64,000 nt of DNA from NCBI RefSeq assembly GCF_024972735.1, contig NZ_CP087723.1, positions 2,108,001 through 2,172,000 of the forward strand. The letters are read 5' to 3'. Of the stretch, positions 40,900-50,209 are shown in pieces. This DNA is from Halalkaliarchaeum sp. AArc-CO (GTDB lineage: Archaea; Halobacteriota; Halobacteria; Halobacteriales; Haloferacaceae). A program made the position numbers and the translations under genes. Every line of letters begins with the position of its first letter. The first letter of the stretch is position 1. The notes beneath the pieces are model-generated. The model saw only the letters and a list, made by a program, of their open reading frames with translations, was not told where the DNA came from and ran no database searches.

Positions 40900-41805
40900 T
40901 TACAACACGCGTTTCCCGAACGCGCTGGCGGCGAGTTCGGTCGCCAGTTCGGCGGTTTCGTTGTGCTGGTCGAGCGTCGGATTCACCTCGACGAGTTCCA
41001 TCGATCGGAGCGTCCCGGTGTCGGCGACGATCTCCATCGCGGAGTGAGCCTCCCGGTAGGTAACCCCGCCCCGGACGGGCGTGCCGACCCCGGGGGCGAC
41101 GTTCGGATCCAGCCAGTCGAGATCGAGGCTGACGTGGAGCCCGTCGACCCCGTCGGTCGCGATCGACAGCGCCTCCTCGACGACTTCGGTGATACCGTGC
41201 TCGTCGATGTCCGACATCGTGTAGGCGGCGAACCCGCGCTCGCGGAGCAGTTCCTGCTCTGCGGGATCGACGCTGCGGAGCCCGACGAGGGCGATGTTCT
41301 CGGGGGAGAGCCGCGGCGCGTTCGCCCACTCCGTGTCGGCGAACTCGTCGATCCCCAGCGCCGCCGCGAGCGGCATCCCGTGGACGTTGCCCGACGGCGA
41401 GGTCGACGGGGTGTTCAGGTCGGCGTGGGCGTCAAACCAGACGGCGCCGACGTTCGCCTCGCGTGCGGTCCCCGAAAGCGATCCGATGGCGACGCTGTGG
41501 TCGCCACCGAGCACGAGCGGCGTCTCCCCGTTGGAGAGTGCGAGTGCAACCTCGTTTCCCAGCTGTCTGGAGACCGCAGCCGTCTCCCGGAGGAACTTCG
41601 CGCGACCGCCCGGGGGTTCGTCTGCGTCCGGATCCCGCTCTTCTGCACGGGGAACGAAGAGGTCGCCACCGTCCCGAGGGTCACTGCCTGCCGACTCGAG
41701 CTCCTCGGCCAGTCCGGCATAGCGGATGGCGGACGGTCCCATGTCGACGCCGCGTCGGTTTGCGCCGAAGTCCGTCGGCGCCCCGATGATCCGGACGGTT
41801 CTCAT
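40900..41805 (-). CDS. rocF: arginase
   Basis: A 301-residue ureohydrolase that closely resembles bacterial RocF arginases rather than agmatinases: [13 protein letters not shown]-like start ([18 protein letters not shown]), manganese ligands His103 (GGDHSVAIG), Asp125-Ala-His127-Ala-Asp129 (FDAHADLNT), Asp228 and Asp230 (SLDLDWLDP), and the arginase signature [17 protein letters not shown]. It converts arginine to ornithine and urea. The start is ATG 41805 ([14 protein letters not shown]). It is divergent from the DUF5793 gene, with 116 nt between starts. In this organism it competes for arginine with PvlArgDC at 7.1 kb. Confidence 0.92.
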   Translation of the reverse strand: MRTVRIIGAPTDFGANRRGVDMGPSAIRYAGLAEELESAGSDPRDGGDLFVPRAEERDPDADEPPGGRAKFLRETAAVSRQLGNEVALALSNGETPLVLGGDHSVAIGSLSGTAREANVGAVWFDAHADLNTPSTSPSGNVHGMPLAAALGIDEFADTEWANAPRLSPENIALVGLRSVDPAEQELLRERGFAAYTMSDIDEHGITEVVEEALSIATDGVDGLHVSLDLDWLDPNVAPGVGTPVRGGVTYREAHSAMEIVADTGTLRSMELVEVNPTLDQHNETAELATELAASAFGKRVL

Positions 41806-41921
41806 ACTTCGAGTGGAACTCTCCGGCCGCTTGAACTTCCCGATCGGGCGCAGGATCGACGTGCCGGAGACGGTGTGGGCGTCAAGTTCATACCGTCCCG
41901 TTCCCAACGGACGGACAGGAA

Positions 41922-42404
41922 ATGCGGCGTGACTACTTCGAACTGGACGTCCGAAACGTCGACTGGATCCGGAAGGGCGGCGAGCCGCAAAAGCCGTTCG
42001 TTCGGATCGACTTCCACGGGCCCGAAGAGCTGCTCGAAGGTCAACTCGCCGACGTCGACGAGGACGACGGGGAGCTTCTCGAGGCCGAGAACGTCGACGT
42101 CTCCTTCCGGCTGCTCGAACCCCACGAGGACGACCCCGACGCCGAGGGCGTGGTGAGCGTGACGAACAGGCTCACCGGCGACTTCGTCTTCGAACTCAAC
42201 GCCACGGCCGGGGATGTACTCCAGTTCATCCGCGCCGCACGCGAGTACGGGCGTTCCGACGGCTCGGACGGCCAGTACCGCATCGAGATCGATTACGAGG
42301 GGAACCCACTCGTCGAGTACGAGAAGGGCACGTTCCTCGTGTACGACGCCGACGGGAACCTGCTTCGACGCGAGAGCCTCATTCCCTCCGGGATCGAACT
42401 GTGA
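41922..42404 (+). CDS. DUF5793 family haloarchaeal protein
   Basis: A 160-residue acidic soluble protein starting MRRDYFELDVRNVDWIRKGG, which I recognise as the haloarchaeal DUF5793 family. It is predicted mostly beta, with PFVRIDFHGPEELL and VVSVTNRLTGDFVFELNA segments and a C-terminal YDADGNLLRRESLIPSGIEL. Function unknown. Its stop overlaps the GTG start of the next gene by 4 nt, so the two are translationally coupled. Confidence 0.82.
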   Translation: MRRDYFELDVRNVDWIRKGGEPQKPFVRIDFHGPEELLEGQLADVDEDDGELLEAENVDVSFRLLEPHEDDPDAEGVVSVTNRLTGDFVFELNATAGDVLQFIRAAREYGRSDGSDGQYRIEIDYEGNPLVEYEKGTFLVYDADGNLLRRESLIPSGIEL

Positions 42405-43036
42405 GGAACGTCACGGACAGGCGGCGAAACCCGTTCGGAATGACTCCCCCGTGCGATCGCTACGTTCCGGGGTACGGCGACGCGAACGCCGACTTTCACG
42501 TCGTCGGTGACCATCCCGGCGTCCACGGCGGCATCGAGACGGGTGTTCCGTTCACTGGGGCCCCGTGGTCGGCATCGTTCCTCGCGGCGCTCGTCGACGC
42601 CGGCCTCCTGGTCGACGATGATCCCGAACGGCCCCGGGTGGCGTCGACGTTTTTCTCGTATCTCCACAGCTGTGTCCCCGACGTCGAACCGCCGACCCCG
42701 AAGTCCTACGCCGACATGGAACGGTTCTTCGACGCGGAACTGCGGGCGATTGCCGCCCACGTACTGCTTCCGGTCGGCGAACGCGCAACCGAACACGTGC
42801 TCGAAACCTACACCGCGAGGGATCCGGAGCGCGCACGGGAGATGGATCGGCTTCACGCGAGTGAGCTCCACGGCTCCGGCTTCCTCGTCGTGCCGATCAA
42901 GGACCCCACAGACTGGAGCGACGACGACGCCGACAGACTCGTCGAAGCGCTCGTGGTACTGCAGGCAACCGACTACAGGCGAGAGTCCGATCTCGGCCGG
43001 TTCCTTCCCGGTGGAGACCCGTATTACGTCAGGTGA
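42401..43036 (+). CDS. uracil-DNA glycosylase superfamily protein lacking the catalytic His motif
   Basis: A 211-residue protein from GTG 42401; an internal ATG at 42440 is an alternative. The UDG motif 1 is recognisable as GDHPGVHGGIETGVPFTG (GEAPG...GxPFxG in family 4/5 enzymes) and LLPVGERATEHVL matches the following helix region. The second catalytic motif (H-P-S) is not present: the expected place reads VVPIKDPTDWSDDDAD. The Cys residues of the 4Fe-4S cluster of family 4 are also absent. It may bind DNA or deaminated bases without cleaving, or act on another substrate. It is coupled to the DUF5793 gene. Confidence 0.72.
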   Translation: MRNVTDRRRNPFGMTPPCDRYVPGYGDANADFHVVGDHPGVHGGIETGVPFTGAPWSASFLAALVDAGLLVDDDPERPRVASTFFSYLHSCVPDVEPPTPKSYADMERFFDAELRAIAAHVLLPVGERATEHVLETYTARDPERAREMDRLHASELHGSGFLVVPIKDPTDWSDDDADRLVEALVVLQATDYRRESDLGRFLPGGDPYYVR

Positions 43037-43189
43037 CATCCGTTCATCGACATCGATTTTGAACACTTATTAGTAGTCGTTCGTTCGGGTTTTATCCAAA
43101 TAAAGTAATATTCGAACAGATTATTAGCAACCGCCGGTGAATGTTGGCACGAAAGAAGAGATAAACTTAATATCGTCCTACGACACGAA

Positions 43190-43297
43190 TGGCGCGAAAC
43201 AGTCGCGCCGACACGGACTAGTGCTCCAGTGGCTTGGTCAGTCAATCGACCGTTTCAGGTCGCCCTCCCGGCCGTCCGGTCGGGAGGATCCGTGTCA
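43190..43297 (+). ncRNA. candidate structured RNA between convergent genes
   Basis: This 286-nt gap (43037-43322) holds no credible gene. The first part is AT-rich with TATA-like ATAAACTTAATAT (43161-43173). About 26 nt later begins a hairpin GGCGCGA/TCGCGCC (43191-43197 with 43203-43209), then an 8-bp long-range stem GACACGGA/TCCGTGTC (43210-43217 with 43289-43296) that encloses two hairpins: CGACC/GGTCG (43247-43262) and CCTCCCG/CGGGAGG (43264-43287, extendable to 10 bp with one G-T). The nested arrangement and the upstream promoter suggest a transcribed RNA of about 105 nt. It matches no RNA family I know. It could also be a bidirectional terminator. Confidence 0.35.
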
Positions 43298-43322
43298 CGA
43301 CGAACGCAGTCGAGTCCTACTG

Positions 43323-44708
43323 CTATCCGGCCCGGAGATATCTCCCAACGTCGACGAGGAAGGCGACGACCGCCCCGACCGGAATCACGACGAGCAAAAG
43401 CGCCGTCACCGCGACCGGGACGCCCTCGGCCAACACCCCGGGCACGGGGACGCCCGCCACCGCGAACGGGAGATCGCTCGCGAGCAGGAGCCACACCGCG
43501 GGCAAGAGTGCTGCGACCCCGTACAGGCGAGCGGCACCACGACCGAACCGAAGAACCGTAGTACCGACTGTCACCGGAAGGAGAACGACCCCGACCGCGA
43601 ACGCGATCCCGGTGACAGCGTCCGGTGACGCCAGAACGTACACGATCGGATCAATGAAGCCGGCGCTCGCGAACACCGTCTCCTGGGGTGTAGCTGACAC
43701 CTCGTCGGCCAGCGTGGCGAGAGTGCCCGCGTTGGCGGAGAGATACGCGGAAAGCCCCGCGAGATAGACAACGAGCCCGACGAGTGACGCGTACAACCCG
43801 CGGCGGAGGCCTACCCGATGAGCGTCGACGCCGGTACTCTCGCGCACGTCGGTCGTCGTCGACGGATCCTCATCGGCGGCACCCTGCTCCGATGCAGTCG
43901 TCGTTCCGTTCGTTCGCGGGTCGGTCGTACCGACGCCCGTCGAACTCCCTTCCGCCTTCGATGACGCCGAACCGGACGTTCCCGTCGCGGTTCCGGTAGT
44001 AGAACTGTTTTCGGCAGCGCTCGACCCAGAGGTGGTTCTCCCAGCAGTGGTGTCTGTCGCCGTCGAACCCGTCGCCGTCGAACCCGTCGCCGTCGAACCC
44101 GTCGCCGTCGAACCCGTCGCCGTCGACCGACCGGTACCCGAACCCGTCGACGTGGCGCCACTGGAGGTTGCACCGCTGGAGGTTGCACCGCTGGAGGTTG
44201 CACCGCTGGAGGTTGCACCGCTGGAGGTTGCACCGCTGGAGGTTGTACCGCTGCCGGTCGAAGAGCGCGATTCCTCCCTCGAACCGCTTCGGCCCGTGCT
44301 GCTCCCTGCCGAGTTTGTCCCGCTCGAGGCGGAACCGTCCCATCGGCCGGCGCCGCCGGACGATCCGGCAGATCGTGCGGTCGTCTCGGTCGCAGCGGGC
44401 GTCGGATCCGTTCCCGAAGAGTCCGAACTGTCCGACCCGTCGTCGACCGTCGACACGACCGTGGTTGGAAGCCCGCCGAGCTGTTCTCGGACGTACGATC
44501 GATGACCGAGCCGGTCGTAGCGTGCCCGCTCTTTCGGATTCGAGAGCGTCTCGTAGGCGCGTTTTACGACCTTGAACTGTGCGTCCGCGTTCTCCCTGTC
44601 GTTGACGTCGGGGTGGTATCGGCGGACTGCCCGTCGGTACGCGCGTTTCAACTCCTCGTCGTCGGCGTCCTCGTCCACCTCCAGCAGATCGTAGAAGTCC
44701 GCCGACAT
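43323..44708 (-). CDS. J-domain (DnaJ-like) membrane protein with Ser/Gly/Ala/Thr repeats
   Basis: A 461-residue protein. The N-terminal J domain (about 1-65, FYDLLEVDEDADDEELKRAY and HPD in RRYHPDVNDRENA) would stimulate DnaK. A long low-complexity region (about 80-310) includes six SSGAT and about five GSTAT pentapeptide repeats encoded by 15-bp tandem arrays. The C-terminal part has about four membrane helices (near residues 315-340, 360-390, 400-425 and 430-455). There is no Gly/Phe or zinc-finger domain, so this is not the general co-chaperone DnaJ but a membrane-tethered J-domain protein. It is divergent from the MBL hydrolase gene. Confidence 0.85.
   Translation of the reverse strand: MSADFYDLLEVDEDADDEELKRAYRRAVRRYHPDVNDRENADAQFKVVKRAYETLSNPKERARYDRLGHRSYVREQLGGLPTTVVSTVDDGSDSSDSSGTDPTPAATETTARSAGSSGGAGRWDGSASSGTNSAGSSTGRSGSREESRSSTGSGTTSSGATSSGATSSGATSSGATSSGATSSGATSTGSGTGRSTATGSTATGSTATGSTATGSTATDTTAGRTTSGSSAAENSSTTGTATGTSGSASSKAEGSSTGVGTTDPRTNGTTTASEQGAADEDPSTTTDVRESTGVDAHRVGLRRGLYASLVGLVVYLAGLSAYLSANAGTLATLADEVSATPQETVFASAGFIDPIVYVLASPDAVTGIAFAVGVVLLPVTVGTTVLRFGRGAARLYGVAALLPAVWLLLASDLPFAVAGVPVPGVLAEGVPVAVTALLLVVIPVGAVVAFLVDVGRYLRAG
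44056..44130 (-). repeat. 15-bp tandem array (GSTAT repeats) in the J-domain protein
   Basis: On the plus strand the unit GTCGCCGTCGAACCC is repeated four times (from 44056) with a fifth diverged copy ending at 44130. The minus strand encodes G-S-T-A-T units. Confidence 0.9.
44161..44250 (-). repeat. 15-bp tandem array (SSGAT repeats) in the J-domain protein
   Basis: Six consecutive 15-bp units (plus strand CTGGAGGTTGCACCG) with a single substitution in the last copy. The near-identity shows recent expansion or ongoing homogenisation. Confidence 0.95.
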
Positions 44709-44833
44709 TGTCTGCAATCGAATAGCGAGCCGCCCCGTTTCAACGTGACTCTCTAAATATCAGTACTGAAATCCACGAGGGATCCGCCCGGGCTTTCCGT
44801 ACGTTCATATTCGTTCCCGTCCGATCCGAAAAC

Positions 44834-45865
44834 GTGCAGCGAATACAGCTCGGAAACACGGTGTTCGAGGGCGAAAACGACGTCTACCTGTTCGACGGCG
44901 ATACCACGGCGTTGATCGACACGGGCGTCTCGCTGCCGTCCGTGCGGGAGGAACTGCAGTCGGGGTTGGCGGAGCTGGGCATCTCGTTTGGCGACGTCGA
45001 CGAGATCTTCCTCACTCACTGGCACCCGGACCACTCCGGGCTCGCGGGCGAGATCCAGGCGGCGTCCGGCGCGACCGTCCGGATCCACGAGGCCGACGCG
45101 CCGCTGATCGACGGCAGTCAGCGATCGCTGCTCGAGGATCCCGCGGCACAGCGAGCCCAGTTCGACGACTGGGGGATCCCAGAAGAGCCGAGAGCGGAGC
45201 TCCAGGCGTTTCTCGGAAACGTGATGGAGGACCTCCGCGGCGAGCCGGTCGACACCACACCGATCTCCGACGGGGAGACGTTCGTGGTGAACGGAACGGA
45301 GCTTTCGGTGGTCCACCTTCCGGGGCATACGGCCGGAAGCGTGGCCTACGAGTTCGAGGCCGAGGAGGATCGACTGTCGGAACGTGCCGATCGCCTCCCG
45401 GAACGCGAGGCGTTCGTCGGCGACGTGATCCTGCCGGAGTACACCCCGAACGTCGGCGGTGCCGACACGCGCGTCGAGGATCCGCTCGGAACGTACGTCG
45501 AGAGCCTGGTTTCGATCGTCGAGCGGGGCTGGAACCGGGCGTGGCCGGGGCACCGATACCCGATCGACGATCCCCCCGCCCGTGCGGCGACGATCCTCGA
45601 ACACCACCGCCGCCGGACGCAGCGAGTCGTCGACAGCCTCCGAGAGGAGGGCCCGGCCGACGTCTGGACGGTGTCGGCGCGGCTGTTCGGCGACCTCGAG
45701 AACATCCACATCCTCCATGGGCCCGGGGAGGCCTCCGCTCACCTCGATCACCTCCAGCGGGGCGGCGTCGTCGACCGGGACGACGACGGAGTGTACGCGC
45801 TGTGTGAGGAGTCACCCGACGTCGACGCACTGTTTCCGGCGCCCGCGCGACGATCGAACCTTTGA
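44834..45865 (+). CDS. MBL-fold metallo-hydrolase
   Basis: A 343-residue metallo-beta-lactamase-fold enzyme starting at GTG 44834, supported by a TATA-like TTCATATT centred near 44808. The metal-binding motif is T-H62-W-H64-P-D66-H67, followed by LPGHTAGSVAYEFE and FVGDVILPEYTPNVGGAD, with the last His in RAWPGHRYPI. The C-terminal ~80 residues (PARAATILEHHRRRTQRVVD, HLDHLQRGGVV) form a winged-helix-like domain, as in LACTB2/glyoxalase II-like family members. Substrate unknown; thioester or nucleic acid hydrolysis are both precedented. Confidence 0.88.
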   Translation: MQRIQLGNTVFEGENDVYLFDGDTTALIDTGVSLPSVREELQSGLAELGISFGDVDEIFLTHWHPDHSGLAGEIQAASGATVRIHEADAPLIDGSQRSLLEDPAAQRAQFDDWGIPEEPRAELQAFLGNVMEDLRGEPVDTTPISDGETFVVNGTELSVVHLPGHTAGSVAYEFEAEEDRLSERADRLPEREAFVGDVILPEYTPNVGGADTRVEDPLGTYVESLVSIVERGWNRAWPGHRYPIDDPPARAATILEHHRRRTQRVVDSLREEGPADVWTVSARLFGDLENIHILHGPGEASAHLDHLQRGGVVDRDDDGVYALCEESPDVDALFPAPARRSNL

Positions 45866-45895
45866 GGAGTACGACATCTGGAGCGACGACCGAGG

Positions 45896-47128
45896 CTACG
45901 CCCTGCCCTCGAGGAGCGACTCGACGTATCGGTCGACGTGGCGATCCATGCGCCGCTTGAATCCGGCCCGCCTCGCGAGTCGATCCAGCTCCCGGGAGAC
46001 GTAGGTCCCGTACTGGAGCGCCTTCTTCTCTGCAGTCCAGACCGATCGCGGGACGACGTCGGTTTCGTCGGCGAATCGGCGGAGTGCAACCTTCCGGATC
46101 CCGTCATCGACGAGCAGCTCCGCGGGCAATCGGAGCGCCGCCTCGACAACCCGGTCCTGGAGGAACGGGGCGGCGACGTCGGCGCCGGCCGCCCGGATCG
46201 CCGTTACGTCCCGGGCCAGCTGCTCGGGCAGCGTCGCGATCACCTCCCGGACCGCCCCCCGAACCGACTCCGCCTCGACCCGGTGATCGTCGGCCGGGTC
46301 GACGACCTTCGCGTAGCCGCCGAACAGCTCGTCGGCCCCCTGGCCGACCGCGAGCGTCCCGTAGCCGTCGGCCGCCGCGCGTTCGGCGACGATCGAAAGC
46401 GGGATCGCTATGGCGACGTCCATCGCGTTCGTCCGCCCAGTCGCGGAGACGACGCGGGGGACCGCACGCCGGAGCGTTTCGTGTGTGAGTTCGATCACTC
46501 GCAGGTCCCCCGACCGGCCCATGGCGTCAGCCGCCTCCCGCGCAGCGGCGACGTCGTGACATCCCTCGAACCCGACGACATACAGCGGGGCGTCCGGGTG
46601 GCCCGCCGCCACGAGCGCCGAGTCGACCCCGCCCGAGAAGGCGACGGCGACGTCGTCCGAAGACGACTCTTTCCGGTTCGATCCCTCACCGTCGGGCCGC
46701 TCGATCCCGAGTGCGGGAGCCAGCGCCCCTCGAAGCCGGTCGAGTGCGGCACCGGACGCCTCCGGCGACGGCCTCGGGAGGCGCCATCGCCGTGTCCGGT
46801 TCGCCCATCCCCCGTCGCGTTCCGGCGACCACGTGACACCGGCGGGGAACAACACCGGGTCGTCCAGCGGTCCCGGCTCGAACGCCCAGTCGACGGCAGG
46901 CGGGCCAGTGTCCGATCCGTCTGTCCCCGACGTCTCCGAGGTCGTCTGCCCCTCCAGGAACAGCGGTTCGCGGCCGAGAACGTCCCGGAACAGGGTTCCA
47001 TCGAGCCGCCCCGCAAAGCCCGCAAGCGACGCCGGATACCCGGAACGGGATCCGGGAAGCGGCTCGCGATCCGCGATGGCTCGCCGAACGATCGACGGAT
47101 CCGCACCACAGACGTCGGGTCGTGTCAC
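45896..47128 (-). CDS. asparagine-synthase-like protein, synthetase domain only
   Basis: About 410 residues from a GTG at 47128 (start uncertain). The ATP-pyrophosphatase domain is clear: SGGVDS (165-170), VVGFEGCHDVAAAREAA, GQGADELFGGY and the C-terminal KVALRRFADETDVVP and EKKALQYGT. The N-terminal part lacks a glutaminase nucleophile Cys at position 2, so it cannot use glutamine as AsnB does. It may adenylate a carboxylate and use ammonia or an amine, or be regulatory. It follows the PHP-domain gene by 22 nt and is probably cotranscribed with it. It is convergent with the MBL gene. Confidence 0.82.
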   Translation of the reverse strand: MTRPDVCGADPSIVRRAIADREPLPGSRSGYPASLAGFAGRLDGTLFRDVLGREPLFLEGQTTSETSGTDGSDTGPPAVDWAFEPGPLDDPVLFPAGVTWSPERDGGWANRTRRWRLPRPSPEASGAALDRLRGALAPALGIERPDGEGSNRKESSSDDVAVAFSGGVDSALVAAGHPDAPLYVVGFEGCHDVAAAREAADAMGRSGDLRVIELTHETLRRAVPRVVSATGRTNAMDVAIAIPLSIVAERAAADGYGTLAVGQGADELFGGYAKVVDPADDHRVEAESVRGAVREVIATLPEQLARDVTAIRAAGADVAAPFLQDRVVEAALRLPAELLVDDGIRKVALRRFADETDVVPRSVWTAEKKALQYGTYVSRELDRLARRAGFKRRMDRHVDRYVESLLEGRA

Positions 47129-47150
47129 GGCAGAACAGCACCCATCCGGA

Positions 47151-47849
47151 TCACCCGCGTGCGGTCTCGAGCAGTTCGTCCACCCGACGGTAAATCCGAC
47201 GCTTCGCCCCGCCTGCTGCCTGCCGGAAGCTGATGTGCCAGGGTGTGCGCTTCCCGACGACGCTCGTTCGTCCCGCCGCGATCGCCTCGAGGATCGCCCC
47301 GGAGGTTCGGGCGTCGGCATCGACGTCGGTGACCGCCTGACCGACCATCTCGGAGATGTGCGCGTCGCTGCCGGCAGTCATCGAAAGCCCGCGAGCCCGG
47401 GCGAAGCGTTCGGCCTTCCGGTTGGCCCGGCCGGTGAGCAGCCGGGAGTTGTACACCTCGATCGCGTCGGCGCTCGCGAGCTGGTCGTCGGTGACGTGGG
47501 GGGCGACCCCGTGACGCGACTTCTGAAACGGGTGGGGAATCACGGCGATCCCGCCCTGTTTTCGGATCCGGTCGAGCGTCTCGTCGTACGGGAGCCCCGC
47601 GGGAACGAGCTCCTCGACACCCAGCGCGAGGACGTGGCCCACCGCGCAGGTAACCTCCATGGCCGGAATACCGACGAGCCCGTACTCCGGCGCCAGCTCG
47701 GCGGCCTCGAGGCTCGCGTCGATTTCGTCGTGGTCGGTGACGGCGAGCGCGTCGAGTCCGACGGCCGCCGCCTGCCCGAGGAGGAGTTCCACCGGATCCC
47801 GCCCGTCGTGAGACAGCGACGAGTGCGCGTGTAACTCGACCGATAACAC
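47151..47849 (-). CDS. PHP-domain metal-dependent hydrolase
   Basis: A 232-residue PHP-family protein from GTG 47849 (VLSVELHAHSSLSHDGRDP). The four PHP motifs are ELHAHSSLSHDG, VTDHDE, VIPHPFQKSRHG and GSDAH, which bind three metals in phosphoesterases. PHP proteins of this size include nucleoside 3',5'-bisphosphate and oligoribonucleotide phosphatases (YciV/RNase AM type) as well as histidinol-phosphatase-like enzymes; the exact activity is not readable. The TATA-like TTAAAAA (47872-47878) is centred 26 nt before the GTG. It is divergent from purL. Confidence 0.88.
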   Translation of the reverse strand: MLSVELHAHSSLSHDGRDPVELLLGQAAAVGLDALAVTDHDEIDASLEAAELAPEYGLVGIPAMEVTCAVGHVLALGVEELVPAGLPYDETLDRIRKQGGIAVIPHPFQKSRHGVAPHVTDDQLASADAIEVYNSRLLTGRANRKAERFARARGLSMTAGSDAHISEMVGQAVTDVDADARTSGAILEAIAAGRTSVVGKRTPWHISFRQAAGGAKRRIYRRVDELLETARG

Positions 47850-47871
47850 GGCCGCAGCTACGAGTGTGGAC

Positions 47872-47878
47872 TTAAAAA
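47872..47878 (-). promoter_or_regulatory. TATA box of the PHP gene (fixes GTG start)
   Basis: On the minus strand TTTTTAA is centred 26 nt upstream of GTG 47849. The purL promoter TTAAT (47951-47955) faces the other way about 80 nt further on. Confidence 0.6.
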
Positions 47879-47980
47879 GGATCACGGTAGCATCTGCCGA
47901 TCCGTCGTCCCTGCGTCGAGGGACACCACGTTCGTGCATATAGAAAAGCATTAATCCGCTCTATCTGACCATATAAGTGG

Positions 47981-50209
47981 ATGAGTCTCTCCGATTCGGA
48001 TCACGAGCGCATCACCGCCGAACTCGACCGGGAGCCGACACCTGTCGAGGCGGCGCTTTTCGAGAACCTCTGGAGCGAACACTGCGCGTATCGCTCCTCC
48101 CGACCGCTCCTGGGCGCGTTCGAAAGCGAGGGACCGCAAGTAGTCGTCGGCCCGGGAGACGACGCCGCAGTCGTCGCGGTGCCGAAGCCGGAGGCGTCCC
48201 GTCTTCCCCCGGGCGAGCGGGACGAGCACGACTACACGGACACGTACCTCACGTTCGGCATCGAGAGCCACAACCACCCCTCCTACGTCGATCCGTTCGA
48301 CGGCGCCGCGACCGGGGTCGGCGGGATCGTCCGCGACACGATGAGTATGGGGGCGTATCCGATCGCGCTGGCGGACAGCCTCTACTTCGGCTCGTTCGAT
48401 CGAGACCACTCCCGATATCTCTTCGAAGGCGTCGTCGAGGGGATCAGCCACTACGGAAACTGTATCGGCGTCCCGACGGTCGCCGGCAGCGTCGACTTTC
48501 ACGACGGCTACGAGGGGAACCCGCTCGTCAACGTCGCCTGCGTCGGCCTGACCGACGCCGACCGGGTTGTCACCGCAGAGGCGCAACAGCCGGGAAACGC
48601 GCTCGTTCTGGTGGGGAACGCAACCGGCCGCGACGGGCTCGGCGGGGCGTCGTTCGCCTCCGAAGACCTCGGAGAGGACGCACAGACGGAGGATCGCCCC
48701 GCGGTGCAGGTCGGGGATCCGTACGCCGAAAAGCGGCTCATCGAATGCAACGAGGAACTCATCGAGGAGGAGCTCGTCATCTCGGCCCGCGACTTGGGCG
48801 CGGCGGGGCTGGGCGGCGCCTCCTCGGAGATGGTTGCAAAGGGGGAACTCGGCGCCCACATCCAGCTCGAACGGGTCCACCAGCGGGAGCCGAACATGCG
48901 ACCCCTCGAGATCCTGCTCGCCGAGTCCCAAGAGCGGATGTGCTACGAGGTCCGCCCCGAAGACGTCGGGCGGGTGCGCGAGCTCGCCGAGCGGTTCGAT
49001 CTGGGCTGTTCGGTCATCGGGGAGGTGACCGACGGGAACTACGTGTGCACGTTCGCCGACGAAGCGGGCAGCGAGGACGAGGACGCAACGCGGGACACCG
49101 TCGTCGACGTGCCGGCAGAGTTCCTCGCCGACGGCGCTCCGATGAACGACCTCCCGATGACCGAGCCCGAAACACCCTCCCAGGAGCTTCCGGACGTCTC
49201 GCTGGAGGCGGCAGTCGAAGCAGTCGTTTCGAGCCCGACGACCGCAAGCAAGCGGTGGGTGTACCGACAGTACGACCACGAGGTCGGCGTCCGAACGGCA
49301 GTGGGGCCCGGCGCGGACGCGGCGGTGCTCGCACTCAGGGAACTCGCCCCCGAACCCGAGGCGAACGTCGGCGACGGCGTGGGGCTCGCGATCTCGGCGG
49401 GCGCCAACCCCAACTGGACGAGCGTGGCGCCGTACGACGGTGCCCGGGCGATCGCCATCGAGAACGCCGCAAACCTCGCGGCTGTCGGCGCCCGGCCCCT
49501 CGCGGCGGTTGACTGCCTGAACGGCGGCAATCCCGAAAAACCGGACGTGTACGGCGCGTTCGCCGCGGTCGTCGACGGACTCGCCGACGCCTGTGCCGGG
49601 CTCGACGTGCCGGTCGTCGGCGGCAACGTCTCACTGTACAACGACTCGACAGCAGGTCCGGTGCCCCCGACGCCGACGCTCGCGGTGATCGGAACGAAAC
49701 GCGGCTACGACGCTCCCGGAATCGAACTATCGGGTCGGACGGACACGGAGCTGCTCGTCGTCGGCGAGGGGTCCGACTGCCTCGGCGGCTCCGAGTATCT
49801 CGTCCGGTGTGGCGGGAGCGATCGGTTCCCGACGCTACCGGCGGATCCGGCCGCCGCCGTGGATTCGCTGGCGTGGGTCGCGTCCCTGGAGTCGACGGTG
49901 GCGGCCCACGACGTGAGCCACGGCGGACTCGTCGTCACGCTCGCGGAGATGGTGACCGAAGAGGCGGGCGTCGACGTCTCGCTTCCGGATCGGATCGCGG
50001 CGTTCGAGGAGACGCCCGGACGGCTCGTCGTCGAGACGACCGACCCGAACGCAGTCCGGGACGCTGTCGGGGACGCCGTTCCGGTGGAGTCGCTGGGGGC
50101 GTGTACCGACGACGGTCGCTTCTCGCTGTCCGTGGACGGGGAAACGATCGAACTCTCCGCCGGCGAGATCGCCGAAAAGCGGGCAGTCATCGAACGGGAA
50201 CTGGAGTAG
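47981..50209 (+). CDS. purL: phosphoribosylformylglycinamidine synthase subunit PurL
   Basis: A 742-residue small-type PurL that converts FGAR to FGAM with ATP, using ammonia from the separate PurQ subunit. Motifs: [15 protein letters not shown] near the N-terminus, [29 protein letters not shown] (read in parts), [14 protein letters not shown] and [14 protein letters not shown]. Length is normal for the PurLQS system; PurQ and PurS are not in this window. Transcript starts near ATG 47981, with TTAATCC centred about 27 nt upstream. It marks the end of the housekeeping part of the window. Confidence 0.96.
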   Translation: MSLSDSDHERITAELDREPTPVEAALFENLWSEHCAYRSSRPLLGAFESEGPQVVVGPGDDAAVVAVPKPEASRLPPGERDEHDYTDTYLTFGIESHNHPSYVDPFDGAATGVGGIVRDTMSMGAYPIALADSLYFGSFDRDHSRYLFEGVVEGISHYGNCIGVPTVAGSVDFHDGYEGNPLVNVACVGLTDADRVVTAEAQQPGNALVLVGNATGRDGLGGASFASEDLGEDAQTEDRPAVQVGDPYAEKRLIECNEELIEEELVISARDLGAAGLGGASSEMVAKGELGAHIQLERVHQREPNMRPLEILLAESQERMCYEVRPEDVGRVRELAERFDLGCSVIGEVTDGNYVCTFADEAGSEDEDATRDTVVDVPAEFLADGAPMNDLPMTEPETPSQELPDVSLEAAVEAVVSSPTTASKRWVYRQYDHEVGVRTAVGPGADAAVLALRELAPEPEANVGDGVGLAISAGANPNWTSVAPYDGARAIAIENAANLAAVGARPLAAVDCLNGGNPEKPDVYGAFAAVVDGLADACAGLDVPVVGGNVSLYNDSTAGPVPPTPTLAVIGTKRGYDAPGIELSGRTDTELLVVGEGSDCLGGSEYLVRCGGSDRFPTLPADPAAAVDSLAWVASLESTVAAHDVSHGGLVVTLAEMVTEEAGVDVSLPDRIAAFEETPGRLVVETTDPNAVRDAVGDAVPVESLGACTDDGRFSLSVDGETIELSAGEIAEKRAVIERELE

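Noticed and set aside
40900-41805. Annotation of the ureohydrolase as agmatinase
   Set aside because: The N-terminal [12 protein letters not shown] and the [10 protein letters not shown] segment follow RocF-type arginases; agmatinases differ there.
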